Below are positions 30,201 through 42,745 of a stretch of DNA of 64,000 nucleotides, one piece after another. The notes under the pieces are model-generated. The model worked only from the letters and a program-made list of their open reading frames with translations, had not been told where the DNA came from and did not search any database. A program made the translations under genes and the position numbers. Origin of the DNA: Lepisosteus oculatus. Taxonomy: Eukaryota > Chordata > Actinopteri > Semionotiformes > Lepisosteidae. Positions within the stretch are counted from its first letter, which is position 1. Each line of letters starts with the position of its first letter. Where the stretch lies: NCBI RefSeq assembly GCF_040954835.1, contig NC_090723.1:6024001-6088000 (forward strand). Reading direction: 5' to 3'.

Positions 30201-33200
30201 CAGTGGATCCCAGTGCGAATGTAGTAACTGCATTAAAGGCGTGGTCCAGGACTCTGAACTGAAACTCTAGCTTATAGGCTCACAGCAAGCTGGAGTTTTG
30301 TTTCAGTCATTATTGTGATAATTGTGGGTTAAGGCCCCTTACTGCCATGTTCTCCTAGCTTTCTTCCCCTCTGTAATGGTTTCAAAGGTGAAACCAATTC
30401 ACAGACTTAATGTAGAAAAGAGGGACTAGTGATCAGTCTCACCTTTGCAAATATTTGCAAGCTTGGAATGATTTTGTCTTCAATCCTTTGCGGTACATTT
30501 GCTAAATTAGTAATCAGGATAAAAAGGCTCTGATGATGCGGGGCCCGTGTGTTTTGTATCATGTCTTACTGTTTAATGTATGCATAACGGAAGTACACAG
30601 TTTCAAGCCTATATACTGTATACAGTAAGTAAATAAGTGCCTGTTTGTGATGAGTTACTGTTAAGGGTATGGTCATGATGTTTACTTTTCATGAATCCGA
30701 TTAGGAAATGACCCATTGTTAGTTAAGATGTAATTTTTCATGTTTCTTCTGAAGTGTCAACCTTACGGCATGCACGGATTTATCTGAAGTTTAGTGTTAG
30801 GCACCTGGCTGCATGTTACCTTGCTGAAGCATGGAACCTGGAAATGTCTCTGTACATAGCCCAAGGAACTAAGGTCTCTGGGTGAAACAAAATCCTGGCA
30901 TGTTGGCAGAAAATTGCAAAAGAAATGGGAGTTTCAGATCTCTACCGATTTCAGATAGGTCATTTCAGATCTCTGCAATGGTGACAAACCTCCACTATCC
31001 CAAGTATTACTGTCCTCTGAATGTCTGCCCTTTTACAAGGGCATTTTACTGAGTCTACCAACTGAGAGAAGCTGAAATTGTCTCACTGTGTGTGTCTGAG
31101 CACGTCTGAGTACCTGCACTGGAGATCAGTCTGAGCCCACTCTGCAACAGCAGTGATGTGCAGAGGATAGTGGTCCTGAAAAGGCGAAGTAAGAAACGTT
31201 ACTGCTCTACAAGGTCCTAGACGCAGGTTGCTATCATCACTCAGTCAGATGTCCGCACACCATTAGTAAGTGGCCAAGATGGCTCCAGGAGCACAGAAAC
31301 ATGCTCACAATAGGCCGCCGACAGGGCTTAACTCTCTGTCCATGAGGAGAGACAGAAGAGTCACAGAGGCACCTTCATCAGCCCATTGCAAAATTTTACA
31401 CAACACAGCAGTTGCTGTCCATTGGAGATCAACTGCCTTTCTGAGCACACTTTCCCCTGACCAGCCCAAACACAGGCAACTTGGACCAGTTACCATACAA
31501 TGTGGTTATAACGTAACAAAAGAATAAAACAGCTAAATAACCACAAATCCTTTACATGAAAACCTTTTTTAAAATCCAAGTCTTCATTAAGTCCAGAAAG
31601 TGGGGAAAATACAGTATTTAGTCCAGAATGCCTGGCATCCTTTTCTTAACCGTTCAGACTACCTGATCTAATGGTTTTTATTGACAAATTCAGTGTCTTT
31701 ACCAAGACAGAGAGAGATCGAGCTGAGCTTCACTGAACTGTACTGAAACAGGATTCTTAAACTCTTTTCTAAATATGGTGCTCCTGTGTCCTAGTTTTAG
31801 TTTCGGAACGCAACCCTTTTAGAAGAATGTTTTTTATAATGCTTTTTTATAATGCTTTTGCCCTTTTTTAAAACAAGTTATATTAAAGTAAAATTACATT
31901 AGAAGCCCACATATTCTTGAACTGTCACCAGGTTTCAAGGCTGTATTTTCACAGAGGGAGGCCTTTCTCGTGATCACACTGGCTTCCTGTTGGACTGCGG
32001 ACAGTGAGCAGGCTCCTGGTCCCTGCTGTTGCATCTTTCAGACGTGCTCCTGACACACTCAGAGAAACAACAAAGAAAATCACTTCTTAAGATGGTCCAT
32101 CTCGAAGGAAGGCTTTGATTAGATCAGAAGGGTGTAAATTACCTGGCCTTCAAGAAGTGTATCCTTGTGTTGCTCCTGTTTCACACAGGAGAGCAGATGT
32201 GTCTGTTCTCCACTTTGACACTCTGGAACTATGAATCGTAGTGCAGATCCTGTTGGGCTGCAAGTGCAATCTGTATCGAGTGCTTCAGGCTCAGAAATGG
32301 GGGATCCTTACCGGACTGTGTCAAAGAGAGCAGGGCATAAATACAGACCACCTAGCTGCTCCTACCTCACTGCAACTCACAATAAGGCAAAGCTCACACA
32401 GCCTCCTGGACCAAATACTATAGTAAATCCATGGTGGGAATTTCTGTTTATGTGCATTAAAGCCTGGGTCATGTTTCTAGCTGACGGTGGCCTGGATTTC
32501 CCAAGCAACACCGCACGATGGGCTCAGCATCTCCTGGGGCAAGGGCTGGGACTAGTCAGTCACAGAAACAATGACCTTTGAGCCTTCCCACGTGCCTGCA
32601 GAATCATGGCGACATCACTGAGGGACAGGCCTCTCCTCCAGTCAGTGCTTTACCTCCTGTATGTCGCTCCAGAGCTTGTCGCTCGTCAAATCCTGACGGA
32701 CCTGACGTCTGGGCATGTCAGGGGAGCCTCTGAACTTCCTTGTTCTCCCCTTCTGGGCTCAGGGGCCGTCGCTGTGAAACAACTACCACTACTGCCAAAC
32801 TCATTGGATTCATAAGAACAATTGGTGGTTGGATAGACAAGAGGAGGTTCCTTCCACTGTCTTGTTTGTGAGTGTATGTCGCTTGAATAGGAAACTTTTA
32901 TTTAACTATTGGCCATTTAGGTGTTTAGTTATTCAGCTGGAGCCTGTCTGGAGCTAGTCAGACAGTTACAACACATTAAAATTCCTGTCCTTGCCCCTCT
33001 CGGTCTCACTGCTGCAGACCCCCTGGGCCTGGCCTTATAACATAGAGTTTGTTGCAGTCAGGTGAGTGGCAGTATGGTTTGGGATTTCTGCTCTGCAGGC
33101 ACCACTAGGCCTGTAATAGTTTTGAGAGTCTGTAGTGCCAATGATGCCACAGTGCCATACTTCAGTCGTTCTGTTTTGCCAACTGCTCTGTGTACCAGGA

Positions 33201-35396
33201 CAATACCCAGCACACTGTTTGACGATTGCCGTTCTCATAACACAGCTATCTGATGAGCTAGAGCATTAGAATAAGATCAAAACGGGATCAGTCAGCCGTC
33301 TTGAGGTGCACAAGAGGGTATTTGGCCACGCCTTGACATTTTCAGGTGAAACAAGAGCTTTGAGAACAGTGCACCGCTCAGATATCGATAGGGTCCAAGA
33401 CCTATTCTCACATTATTAGATACAAATGATCTCAATTGATTGTATTCCTTTGAACAGGTACATATTAACTTTATTCTACATCATATACGTATTAATCTAT
33501 GGAGAAAGGCAAACTCATTGTGCCTGATTTAAGAAACGTGAATTTTCAGGGCTTTACTAGCACCATTGTTTTCACATTTTCTAAGACAGAACTGGCTATA
33601 AACGACATAATTAACTTGGAATAAGCATATTTTGTGTGCCGTTTATCACTGGTTCTGTTGATCGAATGGGTGGTATTTTTTTATCATGGCAAAGCCCACA
33701 TTGGAACAAAAAAAAGCTTTGATAATCCCCTGTGGTTTACAGCTCAGAGCCTGCCTATTGTCTACTGACTCTTATATAAACTACTGAATATTTAGCTTTG
33801 TCTCTGCAAAGCCACTGCCAACAGACTTTGCCTGCTGATGTACATTTGCACACTTGAGAAAAACACTATTCAGCTACCCAATGGCTGGGTGAACTCCCTG
33901 GCATAAACCAGGCCAGCTGTCTCACACACCCTTGATGAGATGTGCACCCCTCTCTACTGAGCGGCACCAGGGCCTTTATTAAAGTGCTCACTGGACAGTC
34001 GGTCCTCACAAATGCAAGAGCCCTGGGATCACCTACCGCAGGGGAACGTGTGGATACACCCAGGGAAGAGGCAGCGTGATGGATGGGGAACGTAGGGACG
34101 TGTTTAACACTTGGACATGATCAGAATCCAACAGGGCAATTGCTCTGCTGTTTCCAAAAGTGCAGGAACATCTCATGGAAAGTGTCCACTCCCGGACCCG
34201 GAGAGCTCCGGTCTCGTGGGTTATTTAGGTGACTGTGAAAACTGTTCTCACAATAGCCACGGAACAGTTCATTTGTCAGGCAGACGATGAATTAATTTAA
34301 AGTCTAAGTGATTTTGAAATCATTTGGACAAAAGTCAGAAGACTTGATCAAGGGGTTGATAGAACATTCTGATTTTTGTCCATGTAGTTTTGAAATGAAT
34401 TCAAGATGACGTGGCAACAATGATTGAGGACCGTTGCTGTCAAATGCTTAATAGAGCAGCAACAAGTGGATCCTAATCTGTAGTAACAGACTTAGGATGA
34501 CGAATAAGATTCACTGGACTGGAACCTTCCACACCCCTTAAAACGGGGAATAGTTCATCCTTACTTTGTTAGTTTACTTCCACCTTGTACGTGGTTATCC
34601 AGACATTGGCTTATCTGAACATGCTATTCCATTCTCTAAAGACATCCACCTGTATACGTAGATCCCTTCATCGTATCTACTGCATCTTCCCTGTGGTGAA
34701 CCTCTGTGTGGGTTTCTCAGCCTGTTCCTTATGTTTTCTGTTGCTCTTGTTGCAACAGAATCAAGCACCTTTCTAAACTGATCCTCGCTCAGCAGCATGA
34801 GCCAGTGGTTTCATTTTTGAAAGATTTAGCGCCTCTTTGTGTTGCTGCGCTGTTTGTGCAACACATCTCACACATGGTGTCAACAGCTGCACTGGTTTGA
34901 AGCCTAGGATAACTCTCCAGCCCTTTCGTCCCCCTGCCCTGGGACAATGTTTTACAACAAATCTCATTTATGTTTTACTACCTGTGACTTTGTATAATTT
35001 ATGGTGTAAAGTACTGAGAGTGTAACCAATCGTATATATATAAATATATATAAATACAAAAAATAATGAATTTATTTAAATGAAGAAAAAATATGAATGA
35101 CTTTTCTTTTTTGATGCTGTTTTGTTTTCTTTGGGAATGTTAGAAAACTTGCTTCAGTGTTTGTACAATATTTATAATTTATTGAAATGGTAACTGTATT
35201 AAACCTGATATTTGCTATCTGCTGATTGTATACGAGAAAAAGAAATTGCGATTGCATGTTCTCAATCTGTCTCTTGTAGGGAGGTTAAGGAACAAATACA
35301 ACTATTTATAATTATCCTGCATTTTTAAAAAAAAACAATTGATCCATTTCAGCGTTCCCTCCCCAAACCCGTTAAAAATATTGATTGTGTCCTTTT

Positions 35397-35402
35397 AATA
35401 AA
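35397..35402 (+). terminator. candidate distal poly(A) signal
   Basis: AATAAA follows about 350 bases of AT-rich, 3' UTR-like sequence. It could end a very long cacnb1 3' UTR (about 8.1 kb from the stop) or be chance. I rank it above other AATAAA copies because of the surrounding composition. Confidence 0.25.
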
Positions 35403-35496
35403 AAGGTGACGTTTGCCCAGTTTTGAGTAAAACTCCACTGACTCTGTCCTGCCACGCAGCCTCACTCTGCCTTCCACAAAATCTCCAAAACGATGT

Positions 35497-35930
35497 GGTT
35501 AATAATAATCTTTAATTTATATAGCGCCTTTTATGACACATCATCTCGGGGCACTTCACGATAAAACAAAGCAAGAGCATCAGATGGACATTTGTGTGCA
35601 CAGTTCAATGCAGAAAACTACACCAAATTCAAAGCTGCAGTATAAAAGGAAGTATCCAGGCAGGATGTGAAGGTGCTGACTGATCATTCCACAGGGGCAG
35701 AACAACAGGGTAGAGAAGCTGGTCAGCCTGGTTCCCTGCTGGGAACTGACAGAAAGCTGATTCAAAAGAGAACAAACGCTCTTTTGTGTAGGTGTGCAAG
35801 GAGGCAGTGGTTCACTGATGTAGTCCGCAGACAAACTGTTAAACCCACGAAAGGTGAGCAACAGTATTTTAGATTTAATTCTGGAATCCACAGTGAGCCA
35901 GAGTAGAAAATCTGAAACCGGAGCAATGAT
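35497..35930 (+). mobile_element. dispersed SINE-like repeat
   Basis: It begins aataataatctttaattta then tatagcgccttttatgac, with the adjacent phrase ggggcacttcacgataaaac. This is a recurrent fish-repeat opening. The body (gtatttta-gatttaattctggaatcc and gtgagccagagta) is also repeat-like. It is non-coding, and the family was not verified. Confidence 0.55.
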
Positions 35931-37512
35931 CCCATAGGTTTAAGTTTGAGCCCAGATCCCCACAGCAGAATACAGTGAAGAAATGGGAAGAAAAGCAAAA
36001 ATAAAAACTGATGCTGCCATACATAATTCTGGAATATCTTATTTAAGATATCAAATGGTAATCGAGCATAACTATCTTCATAACACCTAGCTGGGCTCGT
36101 AACTACTTGCTCTGTCAATTCATCTTGTGTTTTCCCTGTGTATCAGGCTACAAAAGCCTCAGGAAGGAAGCAGGTGGGAAGACGTACACAGAAGTCCGAT
36201 GCAGCAGGCAATTTTAACTACCTGTCATTCCGAGACACCTGTTCTTTTCCATTGAGCACCTGGTAGATTTTTCGTGACGTTTTTTCAGTCGAACGCACTC
36301 ACATGTTGGCGGGAGAATTCCGAAATTATTGGATCTGTTACAGGTTATCATTTTTTAAAAATTCTCTCCTAACTTGATTTTTGTAAATGTATTGAAGGAA
36401 ACGGTCATTTATTTGCAAGTACAGTGTTTAGAGACGCTTCCAGCAAGGACAGGCTGTCTTCCACAGCTACTGCTCTCCTAAAGGAGAATTCAAGCTATGA
36501 CAGTTCCAATGGTTATTTTGCACTATAGGTTTTGCAGTTTATGGTTTTACCTTTGAATAGAGGAACATTTTCCTTAATTTGACCATGGTTTTATCCGTAG
36601 CATGGTATATCTCAGTGAATGTTCATAAAGCACACACCTGATTTTTGGAAGAAGACAGTCACAGTTTGGAACAGACTTCATTTCCTTTCAGAATGTAAAA
36701 CCTGATGAAAAATAGTCCCTAGACTGGGAATGGAAACAGAAACTGGACAAATGCAGGAAGACCGTGCTACGCAGAGAGAGGCTCAGTGGACACAGGCACG
36801 CCTTGCCCAGAGAGGACAGGCTGTGCTCCCGTTGCTAGCAGGGAGAAACCCAGACAGAGATGCACTGCAAGAAATTCTGGAGTTAACCATTTGTCCCCAA
36901 AAGAACGAATTTAATCCCAAAATTCCCACAGCTGCAGTTCCTGTCCTCCTGGAGGAGTGGGAGGAATCCCAACAGAACTGAAGTCCAGTGTGTGATTTTC
37001 TGTCATCACCTGAGGAACAGACTGAGCCTGTCACATAATAGTTATTGGCCTGAATGTTTGTAAATGTTCAGCAATTATTAGCGCCTGATAACACTATTTA
37101 CTGGTCATGCAAAAACGAAGCTCTTTAAACTTGATTAGTGCAAGGTAAAACAAAGGACAAATCGGAAATAGTTTTTTATCTGCTTTTCTCCTTAAACGGT
37201 GAGAGTTGGTTAGCTTTCTAACATAGCACCTGATATACATGTATTGTAAATGGGTTTACAAAAGGTAACCATGGTCTTATTAAGAAGCTATTTCTTAGAA
37301 GGAAAACTGCAGGTGTGTAGTCCCAGAAACTTTTTATCGTAAATCACTGCCTTCGACACTTTCGTTACTTTAAAAATTTCCCCCGAGTAATTCCCTAGTC
37401 CTCTGAACGAAACAAACAACTCACGTGACAAGAATTCCCCTAGAAAAGGAGAAAAAGGTTGAGCACCATCTGCAGATCAACTTAACTTGGTATGGTTGTA
37501 ACCAGCACAGTA

Positions 37513-37714
37513 GCCAATCACGCCTCCCAGCCTCGCTCTGTTGCTGTTATGCTGTTTAGACCACACCCACTCGGAGTTACTGACTATGCGTGTCCGTTGA
37601 CCACGCCCCCTGCGCGTTTCCGTGCACGCCCGTGTTCCGTGACGTAGCGATGTGCCTCAGGCAGCCGGGCTTCCCAGACGTCGGCAGGAGGAGAAACGCA
37701 AAAGGTGATGTCAT
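37513..37714 (+). promoter_or_regulatory. arl5c promoter elements (CCAAT, GC box, CRE-like)
   Basis: A TATA-less, CpG-rich promoter candidate: gccaat at 37513-37518, a GC box ccacgccccc at 37601-37610, a CRE-like cgtgacgtag at 37638-37647 and tgatgtcat at 37706-37714. CpG-rich sequence continues to about 38110, just before the first coding exon. The transcription start was not located. Confidence 0.45.
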
Positions 37715-38169
37715 AGAATTGAAACGCGCTCGAAACTTTCCTGTTGACTTTGCTCATAAATGCATTTTCTTCCCCTGTTGACATTCATTTGAACTAAATC
37801 AGCTCGGCTGTCGCAAGCGGAACGTGTGTGCATATTATATTTATATTTTATCGTGTGGGCCAGTTGTGTCCTTCTAGCGCTAGGATTTCACGTCAGCCGA
37901 AGCGACGTCTGCCCGTTGTGTAGCTGGCTGTTTTTCTTTAATTTTAGTTCATTATTGTTTCATTTGATTTGACATTTCCGATCCTGCACCGGTGTCGAGC
38001 GGTGTCTCCCGGCTCGGAGTGGAGAAATTAACCGACCTCAGCGGCACTCGAATCGGCTTCGTGCGTTTGGAGACCCCCTCTTGCCTCGCCGGTGAAGCCT
38101 TTTTCTACTGACTCTACCGATTTTTGTTTTATTTTCTAAGCATATAAACAAAGACTCGTCACCCAGACA

Positions 38170-38215
38170 ATGGGACTTCTCTTTACGAAATTAATGACAA
38201 TCTTCGGAGACAGAG
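38170..38215 (+). CDS. arl5c: arl5c exon 1
   Basis: 46 bp: [15 protein letters not shown] plus one base of the next Glu codon. It forms the amphipathic N-terminal helix of ARF-like proteins with Gly2 for myristoylation. Donor gtaaga. Confidence 0.94.
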
Positions 38216-41200
38216 GTAAGAATTTTAATTGCTACCGTGTTTAACGCCGTGTCGCGGCGTAAAGGTGTCAGACTCCAGTACCAGAGAGCCAGTAACAAAC
38301 ACGGGCTCTGATGCCCACAAAATAATCGTAGAAATTGGTTAAAAGTTCCATGTTTTACATTGACAGCGATTACATAATATATATATGGTATATACTCATC
38401 AGTTTTACATGACACTGGAATATCATCGAGATTTAAATAAAGTCGCTATTACAATGCGCCGAAGTAGTGATACGTTTCTCTTTTTGCTAAGCGAGGGAGG
38501 GTGTCACTGAACACGGTGATCAGTTATTGTTGCAGGAGCTAATTAAAGAGCCCCTGGCGATTTCAAAACTCGAATGCTAAATTATTCACAGCAAGAGGAA
38601 AATGACGGCAGCTGGCGAAGAAAAAAAAAGTTCAGCGTCCAGTCGTTGCAGTCACAATGTGGAAGGCCTTTATTATTGTATATTTATATTTTTTTTAAAA
38701 AAAATCACTTGCTTACATGATGTTGCATGAACACAGTTAGGCTTCTGAGGAAGAGAAAAGCTTCAAAGCAGTTGAAGTTGAAAGCTTAGAGTTCCCCCGG
38801 ACAGCAGCGGAGGTCGGAGCCCTCAGAGCTCAGTGAAGGTTTTAGGCTGTAAAGCAGTTTTGTCTGAGCCGTGCACAGCCCCGGCAGCTGCTCGGAAGGA
38901 GCCCAAGTCGGAGGGACCGTGTCTCAAAGATCCCGTGTGACCGAGGCCTTCGGGGACAGATGTTCCGGAAGCGGTTGCTATGGCAACGCTCCTGTCCTCC
39001 GAGGACGCTTGACCTCCGACCCCTGGGCCGGACTCCGCCTGCCCCTGGGACCACGGCGACAGATGTGACATCCTCGGGGTCGGGGCAGGGATCCGGCGAG
39101 TCTGTTTCCAGCGTGATGACAGTGCCGCCTGCAGCTGCTTGTCTGTTTCCGGCGCTCGCCGCTGTGCTGTAATTCCCAGCGGTGTCGAGAGCAGCTCTCC
39201 TCCGAGCCCTGCCTGTCTGTCTGGAGTGCCTTGCAGAGTGTCCTGGGCAGTAGCACACTTGGAATTCTTCTAACTGAGCTCATAGCTTTGAAACTGGACA
39301 ATGATATCCGCTGGGTCATATAGAGAAAATGTCCTAGGTTTGACGGTAGGAAGTCTGTCTTATGACCTCTGAGTACGATTTCGTTGTGACGGGCCTGCGA
39401 TGTAATTCCTTTTTACAAGAGGGAAAACTTCCTTCAGGCTTGTTCATCGCACCACTGAGGTCTAAGGTCTGAGGTCTGCTTTAAGGACGGGGAGAAAGAG
39501 CTTCAGGGCTTCTTGGTTAGGACTTCTGGGGTTGTTCCTCCAATAGTAACTAACCTTTCTTCTCCAGAGGAATGTCGTGGAGGTGGCAGAGTCTGAGCTC
39601 TGCCGATAGGGGGCAGCAGACGCTGCCAGTCTCACTCATGTCGCTGCTGTGCTCTGACGCTTCCGTTTTCCGTTCACAGAGCACAAGGTGATCCTTGTAG
39701 GACTGGACAACGCAGGCAAGACCACCATCCTCTACCAGTTGTGAGTAGAAATCACTACTTCATTTCATGACTCCTTAAGATTTTTTTTCCCATTCACGCA
39801 GAATCTTTTATGTCATGAAATTAGGTTGCTGTGTTCCTCAAATAATAGTGATTCCTTACACTTACATAGCCTTTTTCTTGACACTTGACTCAAAGTGCTG
39901 TGCAGATAGTGGGGACTCCCCTCCACCACCACCAGTGTGCAGCCCCACCTGGATGATGCGCCAGTACGCTCCCCACACACCAGCTCTCAGTGGGGAGGGG
40001 AGCAGAGTGATGAAGCCAGTTCAGAGATGGGGATTATTATGAGGCCATGATTTGTGAAGGCCAGGGGGAAATTTGGTCAGGACACCAGGGTTAACACCCC
40101 TCCTCTTTTGGAGAAATGCCTTGGGATTTGTAATGACCACAGAGAGTCAGGACCTCAGTTTTACATCTCACCCAAAGGGCAACACCTTTTTTTGCAGTAT
40201 TGTGCTCTTATACTGTATACGTCACTGCACTGGGGCATTAGGACCCACACAGACTGCAGGGTGAGCGCCCTCTACTGGCCCTACTAGCGCCGCCCCCAGA
40301 GCCCCAAGAGCCCCCAAAGTCTGATTACTGAGCCCTTTCTTTCAGGTCCAATGCGTGTGAGGTTTTATACCCACTTACCCCCTGGTGCATGGTTTTGGAA
40401 TCCTCTGGGCATTGACCTTCCCTCTCTGTGCTAGTATCTGTGTGGCATTGACCCCCGTGAATGGACTGGCTGCCTGTTTTTAACTGTGTGAAACGATCTC
40501 CAGTTTGACATGGTACCAACATGACGACACCAGTGCAGCACGATTCAGCTGGGATCTGAGCACGTGCTAGCTGGTTCCCACTTCCCCTCCGTCTCTCTCC
40601 TTGCACTCTGTTGACGTCTCCTGTATTAACACGCCCCCCCCTCCTCTCCTCTCCTCTCTCAGCCTAACGAAGGAGGCAGTCCACACCTCGCCCACCATCG
40701 GCAGCAATGTGGAGGAGATCTCCGTGCGAAACACCCGCTTCCTGGTGTGGGATATCAGCGGTCAGGAGAACCTACGGGCCACCTGGAGCGCCTACTACTG
40801 CAACACTGAGGTACAGCCCCCAGCACACCGCAGTGTGGCCTCACGGCCATCAAAACTCCGGCTCGCCTTCTTCAGGCCTGTAGCAAATGCTCACCCTGCT
40901 GTCTCTCTCCCTCCTCAGATTGTGATCCTGGTGGTGGACAGCACTGACCGAGAACGGCTCACGCTCACCAAGGAGGAGCTCCACAGGATGCTTGCGCATG
41001 AGGTACGCCACCGGGTGGCGCTGTGGGCTATGTGGATTGGTCTGTCACCGAGAGGGCCTTCGACGGGCCAGTGAGTGAGAGTACAGACAGTGCTGGCACT
41101 GGGCAAGGGGTGTCCCCAAGGCTGAGGGCTACAAACTCAACACGAGTCCCTTGCGAACAAGGATGCATAACACAGAGACTCACGGCGAACAACTTCAGTG

Positions 41201-41986
41201 GGAAGCAGTAGGTTCAGAAGAGAGGGTTAGGAAAAAACAAACCAAGCAAAAACAAGTTACGTGTCGGTACAGAGTCCCTCCCTCCTCTCTCCCTCTCTGA
41301 CCTCTCCCCTCCTGAATTCTCCCCCCTAGGAGCTCCAGAACGCAGCTGTGTTGATCTTGGCCAACAAGCAGGACATGAAGAACTCCATGACTGCCTCCGA
41401 GATCTCCAGCTGCCTGACCCTGAGCTCCATCACTGGTCACTCCTGGCACATCCAGGCCTGCTGTGCCCTGACTGGAGAGGGGTGAGTCCCAGGGAGCGTG
41501 CGTGACCGCGGTCCGGTCCGGTCCGGTCCAGAGCGAGGCTGGGAGGCTTCCAGCGAAAGCCAGGGTTCTGCACAGAGGCCTCTGTCAGTCGGCAGATCAA
41601 GTGGGCTCCCTCTGTAGGTGAAGCTTTGGGACCCTTTACGCTAATAAACTCCGTATAAACGCAGTGAATTCAGTGGACTGAAAGGCTGTGTTGGGTGAAG
41701 CAAGGAAAGAATGGACAGATTCAGGTATAAATGTTGGTGGCAGCGTGGAGAGGGGTGGAGCGGACTGAGAGAGAAAACAGTGTGTGAGAGGCAGAGGTGA
41801 GAGCTGGCTTACAGTACAGATGGGGGGCTGAGGGGCTGGTATCTGGATTCAGCTCAGTTTCACTCAGAAGCCGGGGATTCGGGTCTTCCGCTGTGCGGGT
41901 GTGTTCCCTGACCGCTGTGTCCACTGCTCTCCCGCAGCTTGCTGGCCAGCCTGGACTGGATGAGGTCCCGGGTCCTAGCGAGCTAG
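38170..41986 (+). CDS. arl5c: arl5c, ARF-like GTPase 5C (six exons, complete)
   Basis: A 179-residue small GTPase, exactly the usual ARL5 length. The start ATG has a good context (A at -3, G at +4) and Gly2, the ARF/ARL myristoylation residue. Boxes: G1 GLDNAGKT, switch [11 protein letters not shown]3 WDISGQE, G4 NKQD and G5 [11 protein letters not shown]5 proteins act at the trans-Golgi, where ARL5B recruits GARP; for ARL5C this is by homology only. I choose 5C over 5A/5B because of wording ([29 protein letters not shown]) and because it sits next to cacnb1, as in human. Human ARL5C has lost its G3 Gly-Gln, whereas this copy keeps the catalytic Gln, so it probably still cycles nucleotide. 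Confidence 0.95.
39680..39740 (+). CDS. arl5c: arl5c exon 2 (P-loop)
   Basis: 61 bp, entering in phase 1 and leaving in phase 2: [20 protein letters not shown] plus a split Phe codon. The P-loop GLDNAGKT is intact. Acceptor gttcacag, donor gtgagt. Confidence 0.96.
39838..40290 (+). mobile_element. SINE-like repeat, plus orientation
   Basis: Contains the blocks cttacacttacatagcc, ccaccaccaccagtgtgcag, ccccacctggatgatgcg, ccagttcagagatggggatt, ggatttgtaatgaccacaga and gagagtcaggacctcag. All occur, inverted, at 43822-44172. It ends in gcagggtgagcgccctctac. From memory this is the body of a widespread fish repeat often followed by a 5S-rRNA-like segment; that segment is absent here. Confidence 0.75.
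40663..40810 (+). CDS. arl5c: arl5c exon 3 (switch I and switch II)
   Basis: 148 bp: [20 protein letters not shown] then [20 protein letters not shown] and WSAYYCNTE. It contains the switch I Thr (SPTIG) and the G3 box DISGQ. Most ARF/ARL proteins have Gly where this protein has the Ser. Acceptor ctctctcag, donor gtacag. Confidence 0.96.
40919..41002 (+). CDS. arl5c: arl5c exon 4
   Basis: 28 codons, phase 0 to 0: [20 protein letters not shown] then [17 protein letters not shown] and MLAHE are typical of ARL5. Acceptor ctcctcag, donor gtacgc. Confidence 0.96.
41330..41481 (+). CDS. arl5c: arl5c exon 5 (NKQD box)
   Basis: 152 bp, leaving in phase 2: [20 protein letters not shown] then [20 protein letters not shown] and [10 protein letters not shown]. 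It holds the guanine-specificity box NKQD and the CCALTGE segment. Acceptor cccctag, donor gtgagt. Confidence 0.96.
41482..41937 (+). other. arl5c intron 5
   Basis: A short intron with a (ggtcc)4 microrepeat at about 41512-41529. Nothing else is seen. Confidence 0.6.
41938..41986 (+). CDS. arl5c: arl5c exon 6 (C-terminus)
   Basis: 49 bp: [16 protein letters not shown] and TAG, matching the (G)L...L(D/E)WM(x)S(R/Q) end of ARL5 proteins. Acceptor cccgcag. The 3' UTR follows. Confidence 0.95.
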
Positions 41987-42739
41987 GCCCCCGCTGCCGC
42001 CCCGAGATGCCGGCGCGCGGCGCTGGAAGGAACCGATTTCCGCGGCCGAGCAGGAGCTGCTGGTCCCTGTGACCTGGAACCGACTCCCGGCTGAGCCGGG
42101 CAGGACTGGAGTTGCTTTTCTGCGCATCGATCAGTATTTCTGCCGGCCTGGGTTCTGCACAGGCGCTGGGAGTGTTTGTGTGCCCTCACGCTGTGGCAGG
42201 GGGGCAGTGTCTGGGCTGGGCCTGGGGAGAGAGGGGTCCGGGGGCAGAGAATCAGCAGCCTGGCCCGCTCCTGAGCTGCTATCATGTGACTTCAGTCCAC
42301 AGATCTGGTTTACTGCACATGTGGATCACCATGGATGTCAGTGACTGGCCCATGTGGTCTGTGATACTGACTGTGCCAGCAGGAACTGATCGGCGTGGGT
42401 ACAGGGGACTGGAATTTTGGTACTGACTTGAGCATGCAGAACTGCTAGCCAGTGTTTGTATCGTCTGTCTAGTTTTGTGCATTGACTTTATTCCAGAGTG
42501 TGTGCTGATGAGCCTCATTCTGAAATCAGACGTCTGACTATTGACTTTGAAAACGGGACATGTGCCGCTGTTGTCTGTTTTTAATTTTTACCTGTGAAAA
42601 TCTATCAGCTTTTTTTCTTTGCACGTGAAGATGATCTCTTTGTCGGACAAAAAGCATCCTCCAAGTATGTTCTGTGAATTACTCCAGTGTTGCGGGACAA
42701 TGAGCATGTTGTAAAGGTGTTTTTTTTTTTTACATGCAA

Positions 42740-42745
42740 AATAAA
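42740..42745 (+). terminator. candidate arl5c poly(A) signal
   Basis: AATAAA 0.75 kb after the stop codon, preceded by T-rich sequence and in non-repetitive UTR-like DNA. This is the first canonical hexamer I see after the coding end. Confidence 0.45.

Larger units (their letters stand above)
27256..37490 (+). other. cacnb1 3' UTR and intergenic region
   Basis: Ten kilobases without a recognisable coding exon on either strand. The first part must be 3' UTR of the long cacnb1 mRNA. A (CA)n run lies at about 28157-28177 and a T/A-rich stretch at 28840-28900. A UTR-like AT-rich block ends at an AATAAA at 35397-35402. A dispersed repeat lies at 35497-35930. Otherwise I see nothing. Confidence 0.55.
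38216..40662 (+). other. arl5c introns 1 and 2
   Basis: Intron 1 (38216-39679) is GC-rich in its second half, about 38810-39190, with no recognised exon. Intron 2 (39741-40662) holds a SINE-like repeat (39838-40290). Confidence 0.6.
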
